Source: Nitriliruptorales bacterium
Lineage (GTDB): Bacteria > Actinomycetota > Nitriliruptoria > Euzebyales > Egibacteraceae
Direction of reading: 5' to 3'
Assembly (NCBI GenBank): GCA_007119305.1
Contig: SKPY01000417.1
Location: forward strand, 1-6,568
Length of the DNA stretch: 6,568 nucleotides
The stretch's first letter is position 1. Every line of letters starts with the position of its first letter. The translations under genes were made by a program, and so were the position numbers. Shown in pieces: positions 1 to 5,194 of this stretch. A model generated the notes under the pieces. That model saw nothing but the letters and a program-made list of their open reading frames with translations. It was not told the DNA's origin and ran no database searches.

Positions 1-55
1 CCCCGCCGGGCGCCGGACCGCGGTCCGGGTCTACGCCCCGCGCCCGGGCCGCTCG

Positions 56-871
56 GTGCGCCCACCCGATCGCGACCATCCGGGACCGCAGGTCCGGGGA
101 GCCGGCACCCCTGCCGGCGGGCCGGGCCTGTTGCGGCGCCTGCTCGAGCTGCCGTTGCTCGCGCTCGTGGCGCTCGCCCTCGCGTTCGCCATCAAGACGT
201 TGCTCGTGCAGGCCTTCTACATCCCGTCGGCGTCCATGACCGACACCCTCGCCGTCAACGACCGCGTCCTCGTCGAGAAGCTGACCTACCGGTTCCGCGA
301 GCCCGCCCGCGGCGAGGTGATCGTGTTCCGGCGGCCCGGCCTGGAGCAGCCCGAGCGCGGCTTCGGGGACGTGGTGCGCTCGTTCCTGGAAGGCCTGGGC
401 GTCGTCCCGCCCGCCGCGGACATCGACCTCATCAAACGGGTCGTCGGGCTGCCGGGCGAGACGATCACGATCACCGGCGGGACCGTGCACGTCGACGGCG
501 TGCCGATCGCCGAGCCCTACGCGCGCCTCGACGGTCGCGACTTCGAGCCCGTGGAGGTCCCCGACGGCCACTACTTCATGCTCGGTGACAACCGGGGCGA
601 CTCCGACGACAGCCGCTCGACGCTCGGCACCGTCGCCCGCGAGGGGGTGGTGGGCAGGGCGTTCGCCATCCTGTGGCCGCCGGGGCGGGCGACCATCGGC
701 CTCGCCCATGACTACCCCGAGCTGGACGCCGCGCGCGGGGTGCTGCAGGCCGCACCGCGGCTGCGCGGGCACCCCTCGGCTGTGCTATCCTCGCTCGGCG
801 GCGCGTCTGGCGCCTCATCCCACGTGCCCGAGAGGCCCACGCCCACGCGAACGCCGGAGGCAGAGCCGTGA
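56..871 (+). CDS. lepB: Type I signal peptidase (first copy, lepB1)
   Basis: Membrane serine protease (family S26) that removes signal peptides from exported proteins on the outer face of the cytoplasmic membrane. With the GTG at 56 it is 271 aa. A short charged N-terminus is followed by one membrane span (about residues 30-50). Box B IPSASMTDTL holds the nucleophile Ser60 and box D DLIKRVVGLPGE the general base Lys127. Box E is GDNRGDSDDSR at 177-187. Box B has Asp63 where the family usually has Pro (SMxPTL). A helix-like insert of about 25 residues lies before box D, as in lepB2. The last 50 residues after box E are low-complexity with no second span. The start is uncertain: no Shine-Dalgarno precedes GTG 56, and the frame stays open to the left window edge, so the gene may begin further upstream. 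Its TGA overlaps the rplS GTG by four bases, which suggests translational coupling. Confidence 0.93.
   Translation: MRPPDRDHPGPQVRGAGTPAGGPGLLRRLLELPLLALVALALAFAIKTLLVQAFYIPSASMTDTLAVNDRVLVEKLTYRFREPARGEVIVFRRPGLEQPERGFGDVVRSFLEGLGVVPPAADIDLIKRVVGLPGETITITGGTVHVDGVPIAEPYARLDGRDFEPVEVPDGHYFMLGDNRGDSDDSRSTLGTVAREGVVGRAFAILWPPGRATIGLAHDYPELDAARGVLQAAPRLRGHPSAVLSSLGGASGASSHVPERPTPTRTPEAEP
781..867 (+). promoter_or_regulatory. Possible internal promoter and leader for rplS
   Basis: Within the 3' end of lepB1 the sequence TGTGCTATCCT (781-791) looks like an extended -10 element (TATCCT at 786-791). There is no convincing -35 at the usual distance. Downstream lies a small hairpin, GGCGC (800-804) and GCGCC (810-814) around the loop GTCTG, and then the rplS Shine-Dalgarno GGAGG (856-860). 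The overlapping lepB1 protein tail is low-complexity here, which fits a stretch also constrained as DNA or RNA. Independent transcription of a ribosomal protein gene would make sense. I infer this from motifs alone. Confidence 0.3.
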
Positions 872-1227
872 ACCCCACCGACATGGTCGACATCGACAAC
901 CTGCGCCGCGACGTACCGGACTTCCGCCCAGGCGACAGCGTGAAGGTGCACGTCAAGGTCACCGAGGGCAACCGCACGCGTGTCCAGGTGTTCGAGGGGG
1001 ACGTGATCGCCCGGCGCGGCAGCGGGGTGCGCGAGTCCTTCAAGGTCCGCAAGATCAGCTTCAACGGCATCGGCGTCGAGCGCACCTTCCCGGTCCACAC
1101 CCCGGTGATCGACAAGATCGAGGTCACTCGACGCGGCAAGGTGCGGCGCGCCAAGCTGTACTACCTCCGAGACCGTGTCGGCAAGAAGGCGAAGCTCAAG
1201 GAGCGCCGGGAGCCCGCGGGCGCCTGA
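868..1227 (+). CDS. rplS: 50S ribosomal protein L19
   Basis: Structural protein of the large ribosomal subunit, located at the 30S-50S interface. The 119-aa product is of normal family length and matches L19 along its whole extent: the PDFRPGDSVKVHVKV entry strand, then VQVFEGDVIARRGSGVRESF (residues about 40-59), GIGVERTFPVHTPVIDKIEV (about 68-87) and the basic RRGKVRRAKLYYLRDRVGKK tail. The GTG at 868 is preferred over the in-frame ATG at 883 because GGAGG at 856-860 sits 7 nt before it. The GTG overlaps the stop of the upstream signal peptidase gene. In most actinobacteria rplS follows trmD directly; here a lepB gene stands in front, so trmD may lie further left outside the window. The basic C-terminus ends in a few lineage-variable residues (ERREPAGA). 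Confidence 0.98.
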   Translation: MNPTDMVDIDNLRRDVPDFRPGDSVKVHVKVTEGNRTRVQVFEGDVIARRGSGVRESFKVRKISFNGIGVERTFPVHTPVIDKIEVTRRGKVRRAKLYYLRDRVGKKAKLKERREPAGA

Positions 1228-1276
1228 CGGTCGCTGTGAGCCGCAGGCCGCAGGGGCGTAGGCTGCGCCGCACGAC

Positions 1277-1288
1277 TACTCTGGCGTC
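1277..1288 (+). promoter_or_regulatory. Candidate -10 element for a leaderless lepB2 transcript
   Basis: TACTCT at 1277-1282 fits the actinobacterial TANNNT -10 pattern and ends 6 nt before the GTG start of lepB2. Transcription would begin at or next to the first base of the start codon. No Shine-Dalgarno sequence is visible in front of that GTG, which supports a leaderless message. No good -35 hexamer is seen at 1254-1260. Confidence 0.35.
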
Positions 1289-2134
1289 GTGACCGACTCA
1301 CCGAACGCGCCGTCTGGGGAGCCCGTGCCCCCCGCCCCGGAGACGGGCACGCCTCCCGGCCCGGCGAGTCCCGGCCCGGCGAGTCGTTCGGCGCCGGCAG
1401 CGCCCGACGAACCGGAACCCGGAGCGTTCCCCCCGCCACCCGAGCGGAGCCGCGGAACGGGCAGCTTCCTCGCGGAGCTGCCCGTGCTGATCCTCATCGC
1501 CTTCGTCTTGGCGCTGTTGATGAAGACGTTCTTGGTCCAGGCGTTCTTCATCCCCTCGTCGTCGATGGAGCCTACGCTCACGGTCGACGACCGCGTCCTC
1601 GTCAACAAGCTGACCACGAACCTGCGTGAGCCGCAGCGCGGGGAGGTCGTCGTCTTCGGCGAGACGAGCCCGAGCGAGGACGACCGTGGCGTCGTCGAGC
1701 GGGTCACGGAGTCGTTGACGAGCGGGCTGGGCCTGGCCGCCCCGCCGGAGAAGGACTTCATCAAGCGGATCATCGGCCTGCCCGGGGAGACGCTGGAGAT
1801 GCGCGACGGCGTCATCTACATCGACGGTGAGCCCCTGCCCGAGGCCCCGGCGGGCGACGGCGGCTATCTCACGGCACGGCACTTCTCCGACTTCGGGCCG
1901 GTCGAGATCGGCCCGGACGAGTACTTCATGATGGGCGACAACCGGCCGAGCTCGTCGGACAGCCGCACGTTCGGGGCGATCCCCGCAGACCGCATCCTGG
2001 GTCGGGCGTTCGTCGTGATCTGGCCACCCGGGCGCGTCGAGGGGCTGCCGATCGCCGAGTACCCCGAGTTCGACGGCCCGGTGGCGGCGAGCGAGGCACC
2101 CGCGCCCCCTGACGGGCAGGAGCCGCGGCCGTGA
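1289..2134 (+). CDS. lepB: Type I signal peptidase (second copy, lepB2)
   Basis: Second S26 signal peptidase, 281 aa, cutting signal peptides at the outer membrane surface. Residues 1-58 are a cytoplasmic Pro/Ala/Glu-rich tail containing two exact PGPAS units. One membrane span covers about 63-83. Box B IPSSSMEPTL carries the nucleophile Ser92, box D DFIKRIIGLPGE the base Lys159, and box E GDNRPSSSDSR lies at 216-226. All three match the family consensus better than the upstream copy does. A segment of about 30 residues between boxes C and D resembles the one in lepB1, so the two are probably local paralogues. The C-terminus is a Pro-rich tail without a second span. The GTG at 1289 has no Shine-Dalgarno; a TANNNT box 6 nt upstream suggests leaderless translation. 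The stop overlaps the next start (GTGA). This gene occupies the usual rplS-lepB position, so it may be the ancestral copy. Confidence 0.96.
   Translation: MTDSPNAPSGEPVPPAPETGTPPGPASPGPASRSAPAAPDEPEPGAFPPPPERSRGTGSFLAELPVLILIAFVLALLMKTFLVQAFFIPSSSMEPTLTVDDRVLVNKLTTNLREPQRGEVVVFGETSPSEDDRGVVERVTESLTSGLGLAAPPEKDFIKRIIGLPGETLEMRDGVIYIDGEPLPEAPAGDGGYLTARHFSDFGPVEIGPDEYFMMGDNRPSSSDSRTFGAIPADRILGRAFVVIWPPGRVEGLPIAEYPEFDGPVAASEAPAPPDGQEPRP
1355..1384 (+). repeat. Exact 15-bp tandem duplication
   Basis: CCCGGCCCGGCGAGT occurs twice back to back (1355-1369 and 1370-1384). It encodes PGPAS-PGPAS at residues 23-32 of the second signal peptidase, inside its disordered cytoplasmic tail. The units are identical and in frame, consistent with a recent slippage event that is tolerated because the tail is unstructured. 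Confidence 0.9.
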
Positions 2135-2499
2135 GCGCGGAGGACCTCGAGCGCTACGAGACCGACCTGGAGCTGAAGCTCTACCACGAGTACCGCGACG
2201 TCGCGCGCATGTTCGCCTACGTGGTCGAGACGGAGCGGCGCTTCTACCTCGCCAACCACGTCGAGGTCACCCCCCACCAGGGCCACGGCGACGCGTGGTT
2301 CGAGCTGCACCTGCGCGACGCCTGGGTGTGGGACATGTACCGACCGGCTCGGTTCGTGCGCGAGGTGCGGGTCCTCACCTTCCGGGACGTGAACATCGAG
2401 GCCATCGCCGTGGACGATACCGACCGGCCCCCGTTCCTGGAGGATCGGGATGTCCTAGACGCTCCGGATGACGGCCGCCCCCAGGGGCAGGGAGACTGA
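2131..2499 (+). CDS. DUF2469 family protein (Rv2901c-like)
   Basis: 122-aa soluble protein of the DUF2469 family, typified by mycobacterial Rv2901c; its function is unknown to me. The core is recognisable: MSAEDLERYETDLELKLYHE at the N-terminus, VVETERRFYLANHVEV (residues about 31-46), DAWVWDMYRPARFVREVRVL (63-82) and TFRDVNIE (83-90). The family core ends near residue 95. The remaining residues are an acidic, Pro/Gly-rich tail not expected from the shorter mycobacterial form. The GTG at 2131 is supported by AGGAG at 2118-2122, 8 nt upstream, and overlaps the lepB2 stop, which implies translational coupling. In mycobacteria and streptomycetes an rnhB gene normally sits between lepB and this gene; here it does not. 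There is no signal peptide or membrane span. The highly conserved basic/aromatic surface could suit nucleic-acid binding, but that is speculation. Confidence 0.93.
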   Translation: MSAEDLERYETDLELKLYHEYRDVARMFAYVVETERRFYLANHVEVTPHQGHGDAWFELHLRDAWVWDMYRPARFVREVRVLTFRDVNIEAIAVDDTDRPPFLEDRDVLDAPDDGRPQGQGD

Positions 2500-2503
2500 C
2501 GCC

Positions 2504-2620
2504 GTGGGGTTCAACGCCACCCGTCGTTACCGGGACTCGAAGCGACGCGACATCGCGCTGCTGATCGCCGCCGTGGTCGTGCTGGGCCTCATGATCCTCT
2601 GGGCGCTGGGGATCCTGTAG
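2504..2620 (+). CDS. 38-aa single-span membrane peptide
   Basis: A small gene encoding MGFNATRRYRDSKRRDIALL followed by IAAVVVLGLMILWALGIL. The basic N-terminus (7 Arg/Lys in residues 7-15) is followed by one hydrophobic span of about 20 residues that runs to the C-terminus. By the positive-inside rule it should sit N-in as a tail-anchored type protein. The GTG at 2504 is preceded by AGGGAG (2489-2494, 9 nt away) and follows the DUF2469 stop by 4 nt, so it should be translated from the same message. I do not recognise a family. Tight spacing, a good ribosome site and a clean amphipathic-to-hydrophobic design argue that it is real. It could be a regulator or partner of a membrane enzyme encoded nearby, such as the signal peptidase or the S2P protease, but that is inference. 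Confidence 0.72.
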   Translation: MGFNATRRYRDSKRRDIALLIAAVVVLGLMILWALGIL

Positions 2621-2639
2621 GTGCACACCCCGTTGTGAT

Positions 2640-2674
2640 CGCCCCCCCGGGGGACCAGGTCCTTCGCGGGGGCG
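2640..2674 (+). promoter_or_regulatory. Inverted-repeat leader upstream of the S2P gene
   Basis: CGCCCCC (2640-2646) can pair with GGGGGCG (2668-2674). Inside the loop sits a second inverted repeat, GGACC (2652-2656) and GGTCC (2658-2662) around a single A. CCCCC/GGGGG at 2644-2653 offers an alternative pairing. There is no run of T after the structure, so it is not a canonical intrinsic terminator. It lies between the small membrane gene and the protease start and could slow or end upstream transcription, or structure the protease leader. Confidence 0.4.
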
Positions 2675-2698
2675 GGTCATCGAGCGGGAGGAGGCGCC

Positions 2699-3838
2699 AT
2701 GGAAGAGACGATCCGGCTTGGACGGGTCCGGGGCATCCCGGTGGGCTTGAACTGGAGCCTGCTGGTGATCTTCGGGCTGGTCGTGCTGGGCCTCGCCGGC
2801 GGCCGGCTCCCGCTGGTCTATCCCGGCTATGACGCGGGCGTGTACCTCCTCGCCGCGGTGGTCGTGGGCCTGCTGTTCTTCGGCTCGATCCTCGCCCATG
2901 AGCTCGGGCACGCCCTGCTCGCGCAGCGCAAAGGGGTCGAGGTCGAGGGCATCACCCTGTGGCTGTTCGGGGGTGTGGCCCGGTTCGCCACGGAGCCGCG
3001 CACGCCCAGCGACGAGCTGCGCATCGCGGGCATCGGTCCGCTCATCAGCCTGCTCGCCGGGGGGCTGTTCGCCCTGCTGGCGCTCGGCCTGGGCGCGGCC
3101 GGCGCGGACGAGCTCGTCATCGGGACGGTGAGCTGGCTCGCGCTCATCAACGTCGTGCTCGCCGCCTTCAACCTCATCCCCGCCGCTCCGCTGGACGGCG
3201 GCAGGATCCTGCGCGCCTGGCTGTGGCGGCGCACGGGCGACCGCCAGCAGGCAGGCGTGTCGGCGGCGCGCGCTGGACGGGTCCTCGGGTTGACCCTGAT
3301 CGGCCTCGGCATCCTCGAGGTGGCCCTGGGGGTCGGCATCGGCGGCCTGTGGTTCATCCTGATCGGCTTCTTCATCCTCACCGCAGCACGCGCTGAGGAG
3401 ACCCATGCCCGTCTGCAGGGTCTGCGGGTCCGCGACGTGATGACCCCTGAGCCCGTGACGGCGCCGGACTGGCTGACCGTCCAGGCGGTGATCGACGACT
3501 ACGTCTTCGTCAACCGCTGCTCGACGTTCCCGCTGCGCGGCTTCGACGGGGCGGTCTCCGGGATCGTGACCCTGCGGGCGATCAAGCGCGTGCCGGCCGA
3601 GCGTCGCGCGGACACCCGGGTCCGCGACATCGCCTGCCCCATCGAGCAGGTGCCGGTGTGCGCGCCGGAGGACGACCTCGCCGAGGTCCTGCCGCGGCTC
3701 GGCGGGGGCTGCAGCGATGGGCGCGCCCTCGTGTTCGCCGACGGTGAGCTCGTCGGGATCGTGTCCCCGACGGACCTCGCCCGCATCAACAACCTCGCCG
3801 ATCTGCGCCGGGCTCGCCGGGAGCCGCACATCAGCTGA
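2699..3838 (+). CDS. Site-2-type zinc metalloprotease with two CBS domains (Rip3-like)
   Basis: 379-aa intramembrane protease of family M50 that cuts substrates such as anti-sigma factors within the membrane. A span near residues 19-35 and a second near 47-67 lead into the zinc motif HELGH at 67-71 (His67, Glu68, His71). Further spans cover about 111-135 and 141-160. The second active-site motif, NLIPAAPLDGGR at 158-169, supplies the metal ligand Asp166. Two more hydrophobic segments (about 194-229) precede a cytoplasmic part with two CBS repeats (about 243-300 and 306-362; VRDVMTPEPV opens the first and VGIVSPTDLARI closes the second). CBS pairs usually bind adenosyl ligands and gate activity. 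The order matches mycobacterial Rip3 (Rv2625c) rather than Rip1, which has a PDZ domain. The ATG at 2699 has the strong site GGGAGGAGG (2686-2694). No anti-sigma or sigma gene lies beside it, so the substrate is unknown. Confidence 0.93.
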   Translation: MEETIRLGRVRGIPVGLNWSLLVIFGLVVLGLAGGRLPLVYPGYDAGVYLLAAVVVGLLFFGSILAHELGHALLAQRKGVEVEGITLWLFGGVARFATEPRTPSDELRIAGIGPLISLLAGGLFALLALGLGAAGADELVIGTVSWLALINVVLAAFNLIPAAPLDGGRILRAWLWRRTGDRQQAGVSAARAGRVLGLTLIGLGILEVALGVGIGGLWFILIGFFILTAARAEETHARLQGLRVRDVMTPEPVTAPDWLTVQAVIDDYVFVNRCSTFPLRGFDGAVSGIVTLRAIKRVPAERRADTRVRDIACPIEQVPVCAPEDDLAEVLPRLGGGCSDGRALVFADGELVGIVSPTDLARINNLADLRRARREPHIS

Positions 3839-3858
3839 ACCGTCCACAGGTTCCAGCG

Positions 3859-3889
3859 GTGGCGCCCGCGCCACGCCGGCTGCCGCCGG
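3859..3889 (+). terminator. Two tandem GC hairpins after the S2P gene
   Basis: Twenty nt after the protease stop, GTGGCG (3859-3864) pairs with CGCCAC (3869-3874) around the loop CCCG; as DNA this is the 16-bp palindrome GTGGCGCCCGCGCCAC. Immediately after it, CCGGC (3876-3880) pairs with GCCGG (3885-3889) around TGCC. No T tract follows, so this is at best a U-less terminator of the kind proposed for actinobacteria. It could alternatively be an operator for yraN, since it abuts that gene's candidate -10 box. Confidence 0.4.
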
Positions 3890-3902
3890 TACCGTGCGCC
3901 GC
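3890..3902 (+). promoter_or_regulatory. Candidate -10 element for a leaderless yraN transcript
   Basis: TACCGT at 3890-3895 fits TANNNT and ends 7 nt before the yraN ATG at 3903. No Shine-Dalgarno is visible upstream of that ATG. Together these suggest a leaderless message starting at or next to the ATG. No recognisable -35 is present. Confidence 0.35.
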
Positions 3903-4277
3903 ATGACCAGGTCGTCGCACGCCCGGCTGGGCGCCATCGGAGAGCGCATCGCCGCCCGCTATCTGGAACGGCAGGGCATGGCCGTCCTGGCGCGCAACTG
4001 GCGCGCCAGCGGCCCCGCCCGTGGCGAGCTCGATCTCGTGGCGCGTGACGGCGGGGTGCTCGTCATCTGCGAGGTCAAGACGCGCCGGCACGGCAGCGCG
4101 GGCGCGCCGCTGGAGGCTGTCACACCGCGCAAGGTGCTCCAGCTGCGGCGGCTCGCGACCGCCTACCTCGCCGCCACGGGAACCACCGCGGGGGGGATCC
4201 GCATCGACGCGGTTGGAGTGACCTGGCCGGCGACCGGCGGCCGCGCCCAGATCACCCACGTGGCGGGGATCGGATGA
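3903..4277 (+). CDS. yraN: YraN / UPF0102 family predicted nuclease-fold protein
   Basis: 124-aa soluble protein of the UPF0102 family, predicted to have the PD-(D/E)xK nuclease fold found in Holliday-junction resolvases; its biochemical role is unsettled. The family pattern is complete: LGAIGERIAARYLERQGMAV (residues 9-28), RNWR (31-34), GELDLVARDGGVLVICEVKT (41-60) and RRHGSAGAPLEAV (61-73). The likely metal-site residues are Glu14, Asp44, Glu57 and Lys59. The frame extends upstream, but the ATG at 3903 is chosen because homology begins right after it and the upstream codons overlap the protease gene. In other actinobacteria this gene is followed on the same strand by comM and dprA. Here a gene on the opposite strand separates it from comM. 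Its stop is 1 nt from the convergent stop of that gene. Confidence 0.93.
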   Translation: MTRSSHARLGAIGERIAARYLERQGMAVLARNWRASGPARGELDLVARDGGVLVICEVKTRRHGSAGAPLEAVTPRKVLQLRRLATAYLAATGTTAGGIRIDAVGVTWPATGGRAQITHVAGIG

Positions 4278-4278
4278 G

Positions 4279-5094
4279 CTACGTGGACGCGGCGGAGTCC
4301 ACCCGGAAGGAGTGCTCGACCACCTCGCCCGAGGCACCCGCAAGGCCGTGGTCCTCGCCGTTGACCATGATCGAGACGGCCCCCGCGTTGCCGATGCGCA
4401 GGAGCACCTCCTCCTCGCCGGAGAAGTTGAGGCGGCTGTCGGCGGGCTGGATGCCCTCGAACGCGAGGTCGCCGTCCACGACCACCCGCAACCACGACGC
4501 ACCGCCCTCGATCGCCACCTCCACGTCGAGCCCTTCAGCGCTGAGCTCGGGGCCCGTTTGGCCTTCGGCGTCGTCGGCCACCTCACGCTCAGGTGCGGGC
4601 TCGACCTCCTGCTCCGCCTCCGCGGCCTCCTGAGGCTCCTGGGGCTCCTGGGGCTCCTCGACCGGTGTGGGCCGCGCCGTCTCGACAGGCGGGGCGGCCG
4701 TCGGGCCGGGCTCCTGCTGTCCGATCGCCACGAGCAGGGCCAGCACCGCGATGACCGTGGCCGAGGCGGCCGTCAGACGGACGTTGCGCGGCAGGCCCTC
4801 CTGCTCGCCGGCCAGCACGCGACCGGTCAGGGCCGCTTCGTCGGGCTCCTGCTGCTCGTAGCGTTCACGGTAGGCGGCGAGCACGGGCTCGGGGTCGACA
4901 CCGAGCGCCTTCGCGTAGTTGCGCAGGAACCCCCGCACGTAGACGTCGCCGCCGAGATGGAGGTGCTCGAAGTCCTCCTCTTCGAGGGCCTGGAGGCAGC
5001 GTTCCCGGATCCGGGTGCTGGCGGCCGCGTCTGCGAGGGTCAGCCCTTGCCGCTCGCGTGCGGCCCGGAGTGTCTCGCCGATCAGGGTGGTCAT
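4279..5094 (-). CDS. RodZ-like protein: HTH, membrane span and DUF4115
   Basis: 271-aa bitopic protein. Residues 1-77 form an Xre-type helix-turn-helix of the RodZ kind (GETLRAARERQGLTLADAAA, then VYVRGFLRNYAKALGVDPEP). One membrane span covers about 105-124. A linker rich in Pro and Glu runs from 127 to 185 and includes PQE repeats. A C-terminal beta-rich DUF4115 domain (about 188-265, with WLRVVVDGDLAFEG) would lie outside. In rod-shaped bacteria RodZ links MreB to the cell-wall elongation machinery; in actinobacteria its role is unclear. The frame extends to a GTG at 5163, but the ATG at 5094 is preferred because the HTH begins there, AGGA lies 8 nt upstream, and the extra N-terminal residues have no family counterpart. 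It is transcribed divergently from comM and converges on yraN with one nt between stops. Confidence 0.9.
   Translation of the reverse strand: MTTLIGETLRAARERQGLTLADAAASTRIRERCLQALEEEDFEHLHLGGDVYVRGFLRNYAKALGVDPEPVLAAYRERYEQQEPDEAALTGRVLAGEQEGLPRNVRLTAASATVIAVLALLVAIGQQEPGPTAAPPVETARPTPVEEPQEPQEPQEAAEAEQEVEPAPEREVADDAEGQTGPELSAEGLDVEVAIEGGASWLRVVVDGDLAFEGIQPADSRLNFSGEEEVLLRIGNAGAVSIMVNGEDHGLAGASGEVVEHSFRVDSAAST
4625..4660 (-). repeat. 9-bp repeats encoding PQE units
   Basis: On the + strand GGCTCCTGG occurs exactly at 4634-4642 and 4643-4651, with degenerate copies before (4625-4633) and after (4652-4660). On the coding strand these give the EPQEPQEPQE stretch in the linker of the RodZ-like protein. 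They probably arose by slippage and affect only the linker length. Confidence 0.75.
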
Positions 5095-5137
5095 CGCGCT
5101 CGTCCTGCCGGCCGCTGGGGTACCAACCCCGAGTGTA
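5095..5137 (-). promoter_or_regulatory. Candidate promoter and leader of the RodZ-like gene
   Basis: Read on the - strand, TACACT (5137 down to 5132) is a plausible -10 box. The TTGTGG hexamer further upstream (5165 to 5160) is 22 nt away, too far for a standard -35. The predicted leader starts within a perfect hairpin, GGGGT-TGGT-ACCCC (5130 down to 5117), and carries AGGA 8 nt before the ATG. The hairpin is a clear structure; the promoter itself is a weak call. Confidence 0.35.
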
Positions 5138-5194
5138 TTGACGGTCCGGGACGACTTCTCCACAAGCGGGTGATATTTCTCGCTTTCTTCTCGC

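Noticed and set aside
1..55. Possible end of trmD or an N-terminal extension of lepB1
   Set aside because: All three forward frames were read; the lepB1 frame is open but shows nothing recognisable and no trmD C-terminus was seen. Too short to call.
1240..1253. Tandem GCCGCAG repeat between rplS and lepB2 as an operator
   Set aside because: Only two 7-bp copies in GC-rich DNA with no symmetry or link to a promoter element; likely chance.
3717..3902. Longer yraN start inside the S2P gene
   Set aside because: The extra 62 codons are low-complexity Ser/Pro/Arg from a shifted reading of the protease gene; family homology begins at ATG 3903.
2375..3949. Long 524-codon open frame on the - strand opposite the S2P gene
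   Set aside because: It is antisense to a gene with intact catalytic motifs. Its translation is rich in Arg, Gly, Pro, Asp and Gln without domains, typical of shadow frames in GC-rich DNA.
4625..4660. CRISPR-like short repeats
   Set aside because: Units are 9 bp, contiguous without spacers and in frame with a protein linker, so they are a coding microsatellite.
5138..5143. TTGACG as a -35 element for comM
   Set aside because: No -10 hexamer lies 16-19 nt downstream; the nearest candidates are about 28 nt or more away.
5095..5163. 23-residue N-terminal extension of the RodZ-like protein from GTG 5163
   Set aside because: The GTG lacks a ribosome site, the extra residues have no family counterpart, and the ATG at 5094 has AGGA upstream and begins exactly at the HTH.
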